A stretch of DNA of 64,000 nt from Providencia heimbachae ATCC 35613. GTDB taxonomy: Bacteria > Pseudomonadota > Gammaproteobacteria > Enterobacterales > Enterobacteriaceae. Of this stretch, positions 37,719-46,060 are shown one piece after another. The stretch's first letter is position 1; the number at the start of each line of letters is the position of its first letter. The stretch covers positions 62,001-126,000 of the forward strand of contig NZ_LXEW01000016.1 in assembly GCF_001655055.1 (NCBI RefSeq), written 5' to 3'. Position numbers and translations under genes: made by a program. The notes under the pieces are model-generated. The model searched no databases. It was not told the DNA's origin and was given only the letters and a program-made list of their open reading frames with translations.

Positions 37719-38960
37719 ATGGATCAGAGCCATACTAAAGATTTGATTTCTCTTGAGCTTGCACTCGAAAAATTACTTTCACAAACACCCGTGATAACTC
37801 AAACAGAAATTATTCCACTCACTGATTCTGCTCAACGCATTATCGCCACTGACCTAATATCTCCCATTAATGTTCCCCCATTTGATAACTCTGCAATGGA
37901 TGGCTACGGTCTACGTTTTGATGATTGGGACGGCACAACACCGATGCCTGTTGTTGGCAAATCATTTGCAGGCAACCCAATGCAAGGGCCATTAGAAAAA
38001 GGGGGCTGTGTCCGCATTATGACAGGCGCGCCTATCCCTCAAGGCGTTGATACTGTAGTGATGCAAGAATCCACTGAACAAACCGAACAAGGGATTCTTT
38101 TTACTCAACCATTTAAAAAAGGCAGTAATATTCGTAAAGTTGGTGAGGATATCGTCCAAGGAAAGCCTGTTTTCCCTGCGGGAACCTTGCTTTCAACCGC
38201 TCAACTGCCGCTAATTGCCTCTTTAGGCATTAGTGATGTCACGGTATACCGTCGTTTAAAAGTGGCCGTTTTTTCTACCGGCGATGAACTTCAAGCTGTC
38301 GGTAAGCCGCTTGCTGATGGGCAAATTTATGATACCAACCGCTTCGCTGTTCGTTTGATGTTAGAAAAATTAAATTGCCAAGTATTGGATCTGGGTGTCA
38401 TTCCGGACTCGCCAGAAAAACTGAAGCAGACCTTTATTGAAGCCAATAGCCAAGCAGATTTAGTGATCAGCAGCGGTGGCGTTTCTGTTGGGGAAGCGGA
38501 TTACACCAAACAGATACTTGATGACCTCGGCCAAATTGGTTTTTGGAAGTTAGCGATTAAACCAGGTAAACCTTTTGCCTTTGGTAAGCTCAGTTCCGCC
38601 TGGTTCTGTGGATTACCGGGTAATCCGGTTTCCGCAGCACTGACTTTTTATCAGCTGGTTCAGCCACTCATTGCACGCCTTTCAGGCCATAGCCAATGGA
38701 AAGCCCCTATTCGTTTCAAAGTTCCCGTAACGACGCCATTAAAAAAATCACCGGGACGATTGGATTTTCAGCGTGGAGTTTTAACCTCCAATGAACAAGG
38801 ACAATTGCAGGTTGAAACTACAGGACATCAAGGTTCTCATATCTTTAGCTCATTTAGCCAAGCGAATTGCTTTATCGTTCTAGAAAGAGAACGTGGTCAT
38901 GTCGCTGCAGGCGAAATGGTTGAAGTTGAAATGTTCAATTACTTATTGAAAAGTGAATAA
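37719..38960 (+). CDS. moeA: Molybdopterin molybdenumtransferase MoeA
   Basis: MoeA inserts molybdate into adenylylated molybdopterin. The 413 residues contain [42 protein letters not shown], the MoCF-binding [10 protein letters not shown] and the active-site [15 protein letters not shown] and KPGKPFAFG motifs, ending in the small β-barrel domain IV. It is directly followed by moeB (5-base gap), as in E. coli. GGGGT lies upstream of the ATG. Confidence 0.96.
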   Translation: MDQSHTKDLISLELALEKLLSQTPVITQTEIIPLTDSAQRIIATDLISPINVPPFDNSAMDGYGLRFDDWDGTTPMPVVGKSFAGNPMQGPLEKGGCVRIMTGAPIPQGVDTVVMQESTEQTEQGILFTQPFKKGSNIRKVGEDIVQGKPVFPAGTLLSTAQLPLIASLGISDVTVYRRLKVAVFSTGDELQAVGKPLADGQIYDTNRFAVRLMLEKLNCQVLDLGVIPDSPEKLKQTFIEANSQADLVISSGGVSVGEADYTKQILDDLGQIGFWKLAIKPGKPFAFGKLSSAWFCGLPGNPVSAALTFYQLVQPLIARLSGHSQWKAPIRFKVPVTTPLKKSPGRLDFQRGVLTSNEQGQLQVETTGHQGSHIFSSFSQANCFIVLERERGHVAAGEMVEVEMFNYLLKSE

Positions 38961-38965
38961 TACCC

Positions 38966-39730
38966 GTGCAAGAACTTAGCGATGATGAAATGCTGCGTTA
39001 TAACCGTCAAATTATACTTCGAGGGTTTGATTTTGACGGCCAAGAAAAACTGAAAGCCAGTACGGTGTTAGTGATCGGCTTAGGGGGTCTTGGTTGTGCC
39101 GCAACGCAGTACCTTGCCGCGGCAGGCATTGGGCATTTGACCTTAGTTGATTTTGATACAGTGTCATTGTCAAATCTGCAAAGGCAAACGCTTCACCGTG
39201 ACGCGACCATTGGCGAGCCAAAAGTTGACTCTGCAAAATCACAGCTTGCAGCTATCAATCCACACATTCACATAGATACCATCAATGCTCAACTCGATGA
39301 TCAGCAACTTGATGCCTTAATCATTGATCACCATGTGGTGCTTGATTGTACCGATAATGTCGCAATACGTGAGCAGTTAAACCGTTTATGCCTAGCGCAT
39401 AAAAAACCACTCGTTTCCGGTGCTGCCATTCGTATGGAAGGGCAACTTGCAGTATTTACCTATGATGACGATGCCCCTTGTTATCACTGTTTAAGCCGTT
39501 TATTTGGTGAAAATAGTTTAACCTGCGTTGAAGCCGGTGTGATGTCGCCATTAGTCGGTACCATTGGCACCCTCGAAGCCATGGAAACGATTAAATTGCT
39601 AACGCAATACGGTAAAGTCATCACCGGTAAAGTATTACTTTTTGATGCAATGACGATGGATTTTCGCCAATTCAAACTTCGTAAAGATCCTCATTGTGAA
39701 GTTTGCGCTAACAGCCCCTTATCAGTCTAA
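38966..39730 (+). CDS. moeB: Molybdopterin-synthase adenylyltransferase MoeB
   Basis: MoeB adenylates the C-terminal Gly-Gly of MoaD so that it can be loaded with sulfur. The 254-residue E1-like protein has RYNRQIILRGFDFDGQEKL, the nucleotide-binding GLGGLGCAATQYLAAAGIG, the catalytic-Asp DCTDN, and zinc cysteine pairs CYHC and CEVC. The start is GTG 38966, five bases after the moeA stop; it has no strong ribosome site and is probably coupled. The partner MoaD is encoded in the same window at 59901-60149. Confidence 0.94.
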   Translation: MQELSDDEMLRYNRQIILRGFDFDGQEKLKASTVLVIGLGGLGCAATQYLAAAGIGHLTLVDFDTVSLSNLQRQTLHRDATIGEPKVDSAKSQLAAINPHIHIDTINAQLDDQQLDALIIDHHVVLDCTDNVAIREQLNRLCLAHKKPLVSGAAIRMEGQLAVFTYDDDAPCYHCLSRLFGENSLTCVEAGVMSPLVGTIGTLEAMETIKLLTQYGKVITGKVLLFDAMTMDFRQFKLRKDPHCEVCANSPLSV

Positions 39731-39911
39731 TTTTCGGTGGCGAGATAATCTCGCTACCTCTCCTTCAATGTAACATGCCGTCAAAAAAATTAAGAATAAT
39801 CCGAAAAAATGATTTTATTGGCCTTTAACCTTATACTATCCCTCTTTCGTGGTGATAGTGCACAGACTCATCACCACATTTTATTTTTGATAAGTTACTG
39901 AGAATATTATT

Positions 39912-40247
39912 ATGCAATTCCCTCCTTGCCCAAAATGTCAGTCTGAATACACCTACACTGATAACGAAATGTATGTCTGTCCTGAGTGTGCACATGAATG
40001 GAATGATGCCGAAGCTGTTGAAGAAACTGATGAGCTAATCGTTAAAGATGCAAATGGTAACTTGTTAGTAGATGGCGATACCGTCACGGTTATCAAAGAT
40101 CTTAAAGTGAAAGGCAGCTCAACAATGCTGAAGATTGGAACTCGCGTGAAAGGGATCCGTTTAGTCGAAGGCGATCACAACATTGATTGTAAAATTGATG
40201 GTTTTGGTCAAATGAAACTAAAGTCTGAGTTTGTGAAAAAGAACTAA
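39912..40247 (+). CDS. yjdM: Zinc-ribbon protein YjdM (PhnA family)
   Basis: The 111-residue protein has an N-terminal zinc ribbon (CPKC...CPEC, residues ~6-26) and a C-terminal β-barrel-like domain ([25 protein letters not shown]). This matches E. coli YjdM, formerly PhnA; despite that name the E. coli protein is not shown to be a phosphonoacetate hydrolase. It has its own upstream gap and terminator and no operon partner. Function remains open. Confidence 0.92.
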   Translation: MQFPPCPKCQSEYTYTDNEMYVCPECAHEWNDAEAVEETDELIVKDANGNLLVDGDTVTVIKDLKVKGSSTMLKIGTRVKGIRLVEGDHNIDCKIDGFGQMKLKSEFVKKN

Positions 40248-40280
40248 GTTAGTTAAAAGTAGCTTCTTCAGAAATAAATT

Positions 40281-40312
40281 AGCCCCTTCCGCTTTACTGC
40301 CATGAAGGGGCT
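40281..40312. terminator. Terminator between yjdM and convergent ybiT
   Basis: A perfect 9-bp stem (AGCCCCTTC / GAAGGGGCT) with a 14-base loop and T-rich flanks on both strands lies between convergent genes. Confidence 0.8.
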
Positions 40313-40341
40313 ATTTGTATTCTACAAAGCAAATTTTTGGT

Positions 40342-41940
40342 TTAGAGAACTACGCCTTGACTCGCCAGATACTCATCATAAGTACCTTTAAAATCAATCA
40401 CTTTATCTTCTCTAATTTCGATAATACGGCTTGCTAGTGAGCCCACAAATTCACGGTCATGGGATACAAAAATCAGTGTTCCTTCGTACATTTCAAGGGC
40501 AAGGTTCAATGATTCGATAGATTCCATATCTAAGTGGTTGGTTGGCTCATCCATAATAAGCACATTTGGCTGTTGCATCATCAATTTACCAAATAGCATA
40601 CGGCCTTGTTCACCACCAGATAGAACCGAAACTTTTTTCTTGATGTCATCTTGGGAGAACAGTAAACGACCAAGAATGCTGCGTACTGCTTGCTCGTCAT
40701 CCCCTTCGCTTTTCCACTGACTCATCCAATCAAACACATTCAAATCAATAGCAAATTCATCCGCATGATCCTGTGCATAATAGCCAATATTGCTATTTTC
40801 TGACCACTTAACGGTACCGTTAGTCGCAGCATGCTCACCAACCAATGTTTTCAAAAAGGTGGTTTTACCGATACCATTCGCACCGATAACCGCCATTTTC
40901 TCGCCAACTTCAAGCAGTAAATTCAAGTTTTTGAATAAAGGAGCTTTACCATAACCATTGCTCACATCTTCTAACTGAAGCGCGTTACGGAACAGTTTTT
41001 TCTCTTGCTCAAAACGAATAAATGGGTTTTGACGGCTTGATGCTTTTACTTCATCTAATTGAATTTTATCAATTTGACGTGCACGAGATGTCGCTTGTTT
41101 GGATTTAGATGCGTTGGCACTAAAGCGGCTAACAAAGGATTGTAACTCTGCAATTTGTGCTTTTTTCTTCGCATTATCAGAAACTAAGCGTTCTCTAACT
41201 TGTGTCGCCGCAATCATGTATTCGTCATAGTTACCCGAAAAGAGACGCAGCTCACCATAGTCTAAATCGGCCATATGAGTACAAACGGTATTCAAGAAGT
41301 GCCTATCATGGGAAATAATAACCATAGTGCAGTCACGGTCATTTAGCACTTGCTCCAACCAACGAATGGTATCAATATCCAAGTTATTCGTTGGCTCATC
41401 AAGCAACAAAATATCTGGATTTGCAAACAGTGCTTGAGCCAAGAGAACACGTAATTTCCAACCAGGAGCGACTTCACTCATTGGCCCATAATGTTGCTCA
41501 ACAGGAATACCAACACCAAGCAGTAATTCGCCAGCACGAGACTCTGCGCTATAGCCATCCATTTCGCCATAAGCGACTTCAAGATCAGCAACACGGTAGC
41601 CGTCTTCTTCGCTCATCTCAGGCAATGCGTAGATACGGTCACGTTCTTGTTTTACATTCCAAAGCTCAGCATGTCCCATGATAACAGTATCAAGCACGGT
41701 AAATTCTTCGAATGCAAACTGGTCTTGGCGTAGTTTACCAATACGTTCATTCGGATCTGTCACGCTCACATTACCGGCAGAAGGAATTAAATCGCCACCC
41801 AAAATTTTCATGAATGTTGATTTACCTGCGCCATTCGCGCCAATCAAACCGTAGCGGTTACCCGTTCCAAATTTAACTGAAATATTTTCAAACAGCGGCT
41901 TACTGCCAAACTGCATAGTGATATTGTTTGTCGTTAACAC
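40342..41940 (-). CDS. ybiT: ABC-F ATPase YbiT
   Basis: YbiT is a soluble ABC-F protein with two ATP-binding cassettes and no membrane domain; such proteins act on the ribosome. The 532 residues hold Walker A motifs GANGAGKST (~36) and GANGIGKTT (~355). Signature or Walker B segments are [27 protein letters not shown] and [14 protein letters not shown], and a charged linker ([21 protein letters not shown]) lies between the halves. It matches E. coli YbiT nearly end to end from memory. Confidence 0.95.
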   Translation of the reverse strand: MLTTNNITMQFGSKPLFENISVKFGTGNRYGLIGANGAGKSTFMKILGGDLIPSAGNVSVTDPNERIGKLRQDQFAFEEFTVLDTVIMGHAELWNVKQERDRIYALPEMSEEDGYRVADLEVAYGEMDGYSAESRAGELLLGVGIPVEQHYGPMSEVAPGWKLRVLLAQALFANPDILLLDEPTNNLDIDTIRWLEQVLNDRDCTMVIISHDRHFLNTVCTHMADLDYGELRLFSGNYDEYMIAATQVRERLVSDNAKKKAQIAELQSFVSRFSANASKSKQATSRARQIDKIQLDEVKASSRQNPFIRFEQEKKLFRNALQLEDVSNGYGKAPLFKNLNLLLEVGEKMAVIGANGIGKTTFLKTLVGEHAATNGTVKWSENSNIGYYAQDHADEFAIDLNVFDWMSQWKSEGDDEQAVRSILGRLLFSQDDIKKKVSVLSGGEQGRMLFGKLMMQQPNVLIMDEPTNHLDMESIESLNLALEMYEGTLIFVSHDREFVGSLASRIIEIREDKVIDFKGTYDEYLASQGVVL

Positions 41941-41983
41941 TTCTATGCCTTACTTAAATTAATCTGTATGTAGTGATACCCGC

Positions 41984-42136
41984 TATACCTTAAATAATTC
42001 GAGCTGCATGAAGGCGTTAAGCGTAGCTATTTCATGAAGAACTATTTTCGTTCATGCAACACAAACCCGATAGCATGAACATACTGCGCAATACAGGTCG
42101 CAAATAGCCACCCTGATTTGAAGTATGACGGGGATA
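41984..42136. repeat. Imperfect inverted-repeat element, copy B
   Basis: The left end TATACCTTAAATAATTCGAG and right end TTTGAAGTATGACGGGGATA are imperfect inverted repeats of each other and match the ends of copy A. The ~153-bp interior is unrelated to copy A. It lies upstream of ybiT in the gap to the GNAT gene. Confidence 0.65.
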
Positions 42137-42278
42137 AATAGCGGCGCATTATGCCACAACTCGATGCTTAGGTCTCGCAGAGTTTAGTACGTTTTTTAGC
42201 ACGCCGGGCTAAAACTGGATTTTGATTTGATGTTTTAAATAAAAAGATCTGTCCTTATTTTATACTGACCTCTTTATG

Positions 42279-42740
42279 CTAAATTTTAATCCCCATTGTC
42301 CGCGTTATTTCTGTTAACCCTTCTCGTTCATAAAATTTAATCGCTCTACGATTTTGAGAAAGTACAGAAAGTTCCAAGTGACTTAGTTGATTACACTTCG
42401 CCCATTCTTTCATTTCATTCAGCAAGTTATGCCCTACTTTTTCACCTCGAAAATTAGGCTCAACCACCAAATCAAAAACATAAGCAAAGTCTCTAGCTAC
42501 CATACAATTGAAAGGGGCAGCTGATTGTTTTTGTGCAATACAGAAGCCTTTTATCTGTCCTTCAACATCAGCAACAATAAGGTGAAACTTTACGTTATTT
42601 ATGGCTTCTTCAATAAATTCAGGTTGTTGTTCCGCTGACTGTATCCGTTCATTATCCAGCGCAGCCATTTCTGAAAATAATAGTTGGTATAAATCGAGGA
42701 TCCCATGAAGGTCATTTTTCACTGCTTTTCTTATCTTCAT
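42279..42740 (-). CDS. GNAT-family N-acetyltransferase
   Basis: The 153-residue protein has the GNAT fold: an N-terminal β-strand (KIRKAVKNDLHGILDLY), a central strand (YVFDLVVEPNFRGEKVGHNLL) that contains the acetyl-CoA pyrophosphate loop RGEKVG, and the late motif SQNRRAIKFYEREGL. The substrate cannot be told. It is flanked on each side by a repeat element (copies B and C) and has no operon partner. Confidence 0.82.
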   Translation of the reverse strand: MKIRKAVKNDLHGILDLYQLLFSEMAALDNERIQSAEQQPEFIEEAINNVKFHLIVADVEGQIKGFCIAQKQSAAPFNCMVARDFAYVFDLVVEPNFRGEKVGHNLLNEMKEWAKCNQLSHLELSVLSQNRRAIKFYEREGLTEITRTMGIKI

Positions 42741-42778
42741 TTACCTATCCTTAATTTACTGCTGATTTTAATTAATAC

Positions 42779-42893
42779 TATATCCAAAACAATTCAAGTT
42801 GCATAAGGCCAGCCAGTATAGTTATCCCGATAGCATACGTAATGATATGATTCGAACAGCTAAAAAACTAACGCGTAGGCAACTTGATGTATT
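42779..42893. repeat. Imperfect inverted-repeat element, copy C
   Basis: The left end TATATCCAAAACAATTCAAG and right end GGCAACTTGATGTATTAAAA share the inverted-repeat ends of copies A and B. The element is ~115 bp and lies between the GNAT and LOG genes. Confidence 0.55.
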
Positions 42894-42906
42894 AAAAGCA
42901 TAAATA

Positions 42907-43482
42907 TTAATCGTATGTTTTTACTGGTGGCGCAATATAGGTTTCAAAACGATCTAATAATGCGCTCGGCGTTGTTTCTACAATCGCCATATTTCGATAT
43001 TTTTCATGTAAAAAACCTTCATCCGCCATTTTATTCGTCATATCAATTAGTGGCTGCCAGTAGTTATTGATATTGAATAATGCGCAGGGTTTAGTGTGAA
43101 GGCCAATTTGGCTCCACGTAAACACTTCCGCATACTCTTCTAATGTGCCGTACCCACCGGGCAATGCGACAAATGCATCCGCTAACTCGATCATTTTATT
43201 TTTGCGCTGATGCATCGTTTCAACTTTATAGAGCTCAGTGAGGTTTTTATGGGAAATTTCACGCTCTTCAAGTAGTGAAGGAATAACGCCAATCGCCTTA
43301 CCGCCTAGCGATAAAACGGTATCTGCAATTGTTCCCATGATCCCAACACTTGCACCACCATAAACTAACGTGATGTCGCGCTTTACCATCTCTTTCGCAA
43401 ATTCAATCGCTTGTTGCTTATAAAGCGCATTCGACCCCATGCTTGAGCCACAATAAATTGCGATACTTTTAATTTTTCTCAT
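42907..43482 (-). CDS. LOG-family protein (nucleoside 5'-monophosphate phosphoribohydrolase type)
   Basis: The 191-residue Rossmann-like protein carries the LOG signature PGGYGTLEE (about 108-116), preceded by the conserved RKNKMIE and the nucleotide-binding YCGSSMG and VYGGASVGIMG. Characterised relatives release the base from cytokinin-type nucleotides or act on AMP; the true bacterial role is generally unclear. It is a single gene flanked by a repeat element and the rhtA leader region. Confidence 0.88.
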   Translation of the reverse strand: MRKIKSIAIYCGSSMGSNALYKQQAIEFAKEMVKRDITLVYGGASVGIMGTIADTVLSLGGKAIGVIPSLLEEREISHKNLTELYKVETMHQRKNKMIELADAFVALPGGYGTLEEYAEVFTWSQIGLHTKPCALFNINNYWQPLIDMTNKMADEGFLHEKYRNMAIVETTPSALLDRFETYIAPPVKTYD

Positions 43483-43839
43483 CTCTTCCTCATTTTTATT
43501 TTATTGTTACTTTTTTTCAAAAAAGCATTATACGGCGCCGCCTAGGAAGCTCAACAAACATTCTAGCTCATAGTCAATTAATATAAGTGGGTCTTGATGC
43601 TACACATATTTTTGTAACCTAATGATTGCTTAGACTTCATTACCTTAAATATTATTAGAGACTTCAATAAAGAAATATTAACCCAATGGCTTTTATGACA
43701 TAATTGGGGCAGAAATATTTGCGTAGCAAAATACCATTTAGGCGGCGCGGTGTTTCCCTATTATTACTATTTGCAGTTCTTTTAAGACAATCAGCCTGTT
43801 TTGTCTACTCGTCACGTATTTTCTGAGGTTTAATTATTC
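43483..43839. other. Gap upstream of rhtA with a GC-rich inverted repeat
   Basis: In this AT-rich 357-base gap, GCGCCGCCTA (43535-43544) and TAGGCGGCGC (43739-43748) are perfect 10-bp inverted repeats about 195 bp apart. The region must contain promoters for the divergent LOG and rhtA genes. CTGAGGT precedes the rhtA ATG. No small ORF is convincing. Confidence 0.5.
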
Positions 43840-44727
43840 ATGTCTGCCAATACAAAAAAGAGCGCATTTCCGCTATTGCCTATAGGGTTGCTATTATTAG
43901 CGATGGCCTCTATTCAAAGTGGTGCATCTTTGGCTAAAACATTATTTCCAATGATCGGCGCTCCCGGTGTCACTGGATTACGTTTATTACTCGCCACTAT
44001 CATTTTGTGCACTATTTTTAAACCTTGGCGTTTAAATTTTAGAAAAAGCTCACTTGTTCCATTACTTGCCTATGGTGTTTCTCTTGGGACCATGAATTAC
44101 CTTTTTTACCTCTCACTTGAGCGTATCCCTTTAGGTATTGCCGTAGCATTAGAATTTACAGGCCCTTTAGCTGTAGCGATGTTTTCATCTCGCCGCCCTA
44201 TTGATTTTCTGTGGATAGGACTGGTTATTGCCGGCTTACTCTTTTTATTACCTATCGGCGATAACATTAATTCAATTGATACCGTAGGTGCGTTATATGC
44301 ACTTGGTGCCGGTGTGTGTTGGGCAATTTATATTATATTTGGCCAGCGTGCGGGAGCCGGTTATGGTGCAGCAACTGTTGCCATTGGTTCATTTATTTCA
44401 GCGTTGATCTTCTTCCCAATTGGTTTAATGCAAACGGGTTTTGAGGTGATGTTTGACCCTGCGATTTTACCGCTAGCGTTAGCCGTAGCGATACTGTCTA
44501 CCGCGTTTCCGTATACGCTAGAAATGATCGCATTAACCCGCTTACCTGCTCGTACTTTTGGTACACTGATGAGCCTTGAACCTTGCATGGGCGCATTTTT
44601 AGGTATTGTCTTCTTGCATGAACATTTAACTTTAACTCAGTGGCTTGCCCTGCTTTTCATTGTTTGTGCCTCAATTGGTTCAACATCAACGGCTGTTCCT
44701 AAATCAAAAATAGAAAAAGTCACCTAA
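43840..44727 (+). CDS. rhtA: Threonine/homoserine exporter RhtA (DMT superfamily)
   Basis: RhtA exports threonine, homoserine and some other amino acids. The 295-residue protein has ten membrane helices in two EamA repeats. Segments shared with E. coli from memory include MASIQSGASLAKTLFPMIGA, YGVSLGTMNYLFYLSLE, ALEFTGPLAVAMFSSRRP and MIALTRLPARTFGTLMSLEP. It is followed by a strong terminator and then dps, the same neighbour as in E. coli. Confidence 0.93.
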   Translation: MSANTKKSAFPLLPIGLLLLAMASIQSGASLAKTLFPMIGAPGVTGLRLLLATIILCTIFKPWRLNFRKSSLVPLLAYGVSLGTMNYLFYLSLERIPLGIAVALEFTGPLAVAMFSSRRPIDFLWIGLVIAGLLFLLPIGDNINSIDTVGALYALGAGVCWAIYIIFGQRAGAGYGAATVAIGSFISALIFFPIGLMQTGFEVMFDPAILPLALAVAILSTAFPYTLEMIALTRLPARTFGTLMSLEPCMGAFLGIVFLHEHLTLTQWLALLFIVCASIGSTSTAVPKSKIEKVT

Positions 44728-44767
44728 TCAAATATTTAAACGTTTAGTTATTATTTAACGAACTAAA

Positions 44768-44808
44768 AGGGTTAATGAAATTTAAATATTCATTAACCCT
44801 ATTTTTTT
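44768..44808 (+). terminator. rhtA terminator
   Basis: A perfect 12-bp stem (AGGGTTAATGAA / TTCATTAACCCT) with a 9-base loop is followed by a run of seven T residues. The rest of the 352-base gap up to dps holds only the dps promoter. Confidence 0.9.
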
Positions 44809-44999
44809 GTAAACATTTCTTCATTTATTTGAAATATTAGTTTATTACTTTCAATCTAATATAGAGATAATTAAATTCTCACAAAATAGCATTTATTGCA
44901 TAAAATAATTACCTCAGAGTTATACCCTGAATATTAGATAGAGCTTGATGAATAAAGAGTATATCGAGTTCACCTATTAATTTAATCGATTATTACATT

Positions 45000-45028
45000 A
45001 TGACAAATTAAATTTGGTGCTCTATAGT
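45000..45028 (+). promoter_or_regulatory. dps promoter
   Basis: ATGACA (-35, 45000-45005) and TATAGT (-10, 45023-45028) are separated by the ideal 17 bases, each differing from consensus at one position. The ATG of dps lies 51 bases downstream, after GAGAGGA. OxyR and IHF control known from E. coli cannot be confirmed by eye. Confidence 0.7.
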
Positions 45029-45079
45029 AATTAACAGATGGAGTTATTAAATAAATTCATATTTAAGAGAGGATGAATC

Positions 45080-45583
45080 ATGAGTACAGCTAAACTATTT
45101 AAAACATCTTCAAACGAACTTTTATATACTCGTAACGATCTGGAAGATAGCGTAAAATTAGAAACTATTGGTATTTTAAATATCATGGTTATCCATTTTA
45201 CTGACCTATCCTTAATGACTAAACAAGCTCATTGGAATATGCGTGGACGCAACTTTATTGCCGTACATGAGATGCTAGATGGCTTTAGAACAACCCTCGT
45301 TGAACATCTTGATGAATTCGCAGAGCGCGCAGTTCAACTGGGTGGTGTCGCTATCGGGACAACCCAAGAGGTCAATAAATTCACATCACTAGAAGCTTAC
45401 CCGATCAATATTCACAGTGTGCAAGATCATTTAAAAGCGTTAGCCGATCGCTACGCCGTTGTCGCTAATGATATCCGTAAAGCTATTGATGAAGTTGAAG
45501 ACGAAGATACTGCGGATATGTTTACCGCCGCATCCCGTGATATGGATAAATTCTTATGGTTTTTAGAAGCTAATATTGAGTAG
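45080..45583 (+). CDS. dps: DNA protection during starvation protein Dps
   Basis: Dps forms a 12-subunit ferritin-like shell that binds DNA, oxidises iron with hydrogen peroxide and stores it. At 167 residues it equals E. coli Dps. The intersubunit ferroxidase residues His51, His63, Asp67, Asp78 and Glu82 fall in [17 protein letters not shown] and [10 protein letters not shown]. The N-terminal tail has a few lysines ([11 protein letters not shown]), used for DNA binding in E. coli. It has its own promoter and terminator. Confidence 0.96.
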   Translation: MSTAKLFKTSSNELLYTRNDLEDSVKLETIGILNIMVIHFTDLSLMTKQAHWNMRGRNFIAVHEMLDGFRTTLVEHLDEFAERAVQLGGVAIGTTQEVNKFTSLEAYPINIHSVQDHLKALADRYAVVANDIRKAIDEVEDEDTADMFTAASRDMDKFLWFLEANIE

Positions 45584-45613
45584 TGTCGTAAACAGAGTCA
45601 ATTAATTGACCAC

Positions 45614-45635
45614 GAGGCCACAGTAAAGTGGCCTC
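45614..45635 (+). terminator. dps terminator
   Basis: An 8-bp perfect GC-rich stem (GAGGCCAC / GTGGCCTC) with a 6-base loop lies 30 bases past dps. The T-rich tail is weak. Confidence 0.75.
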
Positions 45636-45704
45636 AACTTATTATCGCTTTGCAATTAATTTATAAAAACTATAACTTATAAAAGCTATAATTGGCAAAA
45701 ACAA

Positions 45705-46034
45705 TCAATCAACGATAAATAATTTAGCACCTATCTGTGTTGATGAGCGATGAGCTTCGGCATTATCTGCCACTTGATAGCTAACACCAGGGGTTAATAC
45801 GAAAGTACGGCCATCATCTAGCTCAGAATGTAATTCGCCTTCTAAGCACAATAAAATATGCCCTTTCAAACACCAGTGATCCGCTAGATAACCTGCGGAA
45901 TATTCAACCATACGTACACGAATATCACCAAATTTTGCTGTCCGCCACAATGCATAACCCTGCTCACCTTGATGCGTCTCAGGTTCAATACTCGCCCAAT
46001 CAGTTAGCCCGAATGGAATATTATTTATCTGCAT
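45705..46034 (-). CDS. DHCW-motif cupin protein
   Basis: This small cupin-fold protein of 109 residues carries the near-signature ADHWCLKGHILLCLEG (residues ~51-66), which gives the family the name DHCW-motif cupin. The metal-site residues of ordinary cupins are only partly present. The opening INNIPFGLTDWASI is also typical. No function is established. It follows dinG on the same strand with a 26-base gap and may be co-transcribed. Confidence 0.82.
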   Translation of the reverse strand: MQINNIPFGLTDWASIEPETHQGEQGYALWRTAKFGDIRVRMVEYSAGYLADHWCLKGHILLCLEGELHSELDDGRTFVLTPGVSYQVADNAEAHRSSTQIGAKLFIVD

Positions 46035-46060
46035 TCAGTGAATCTCTATTATTAATATTG

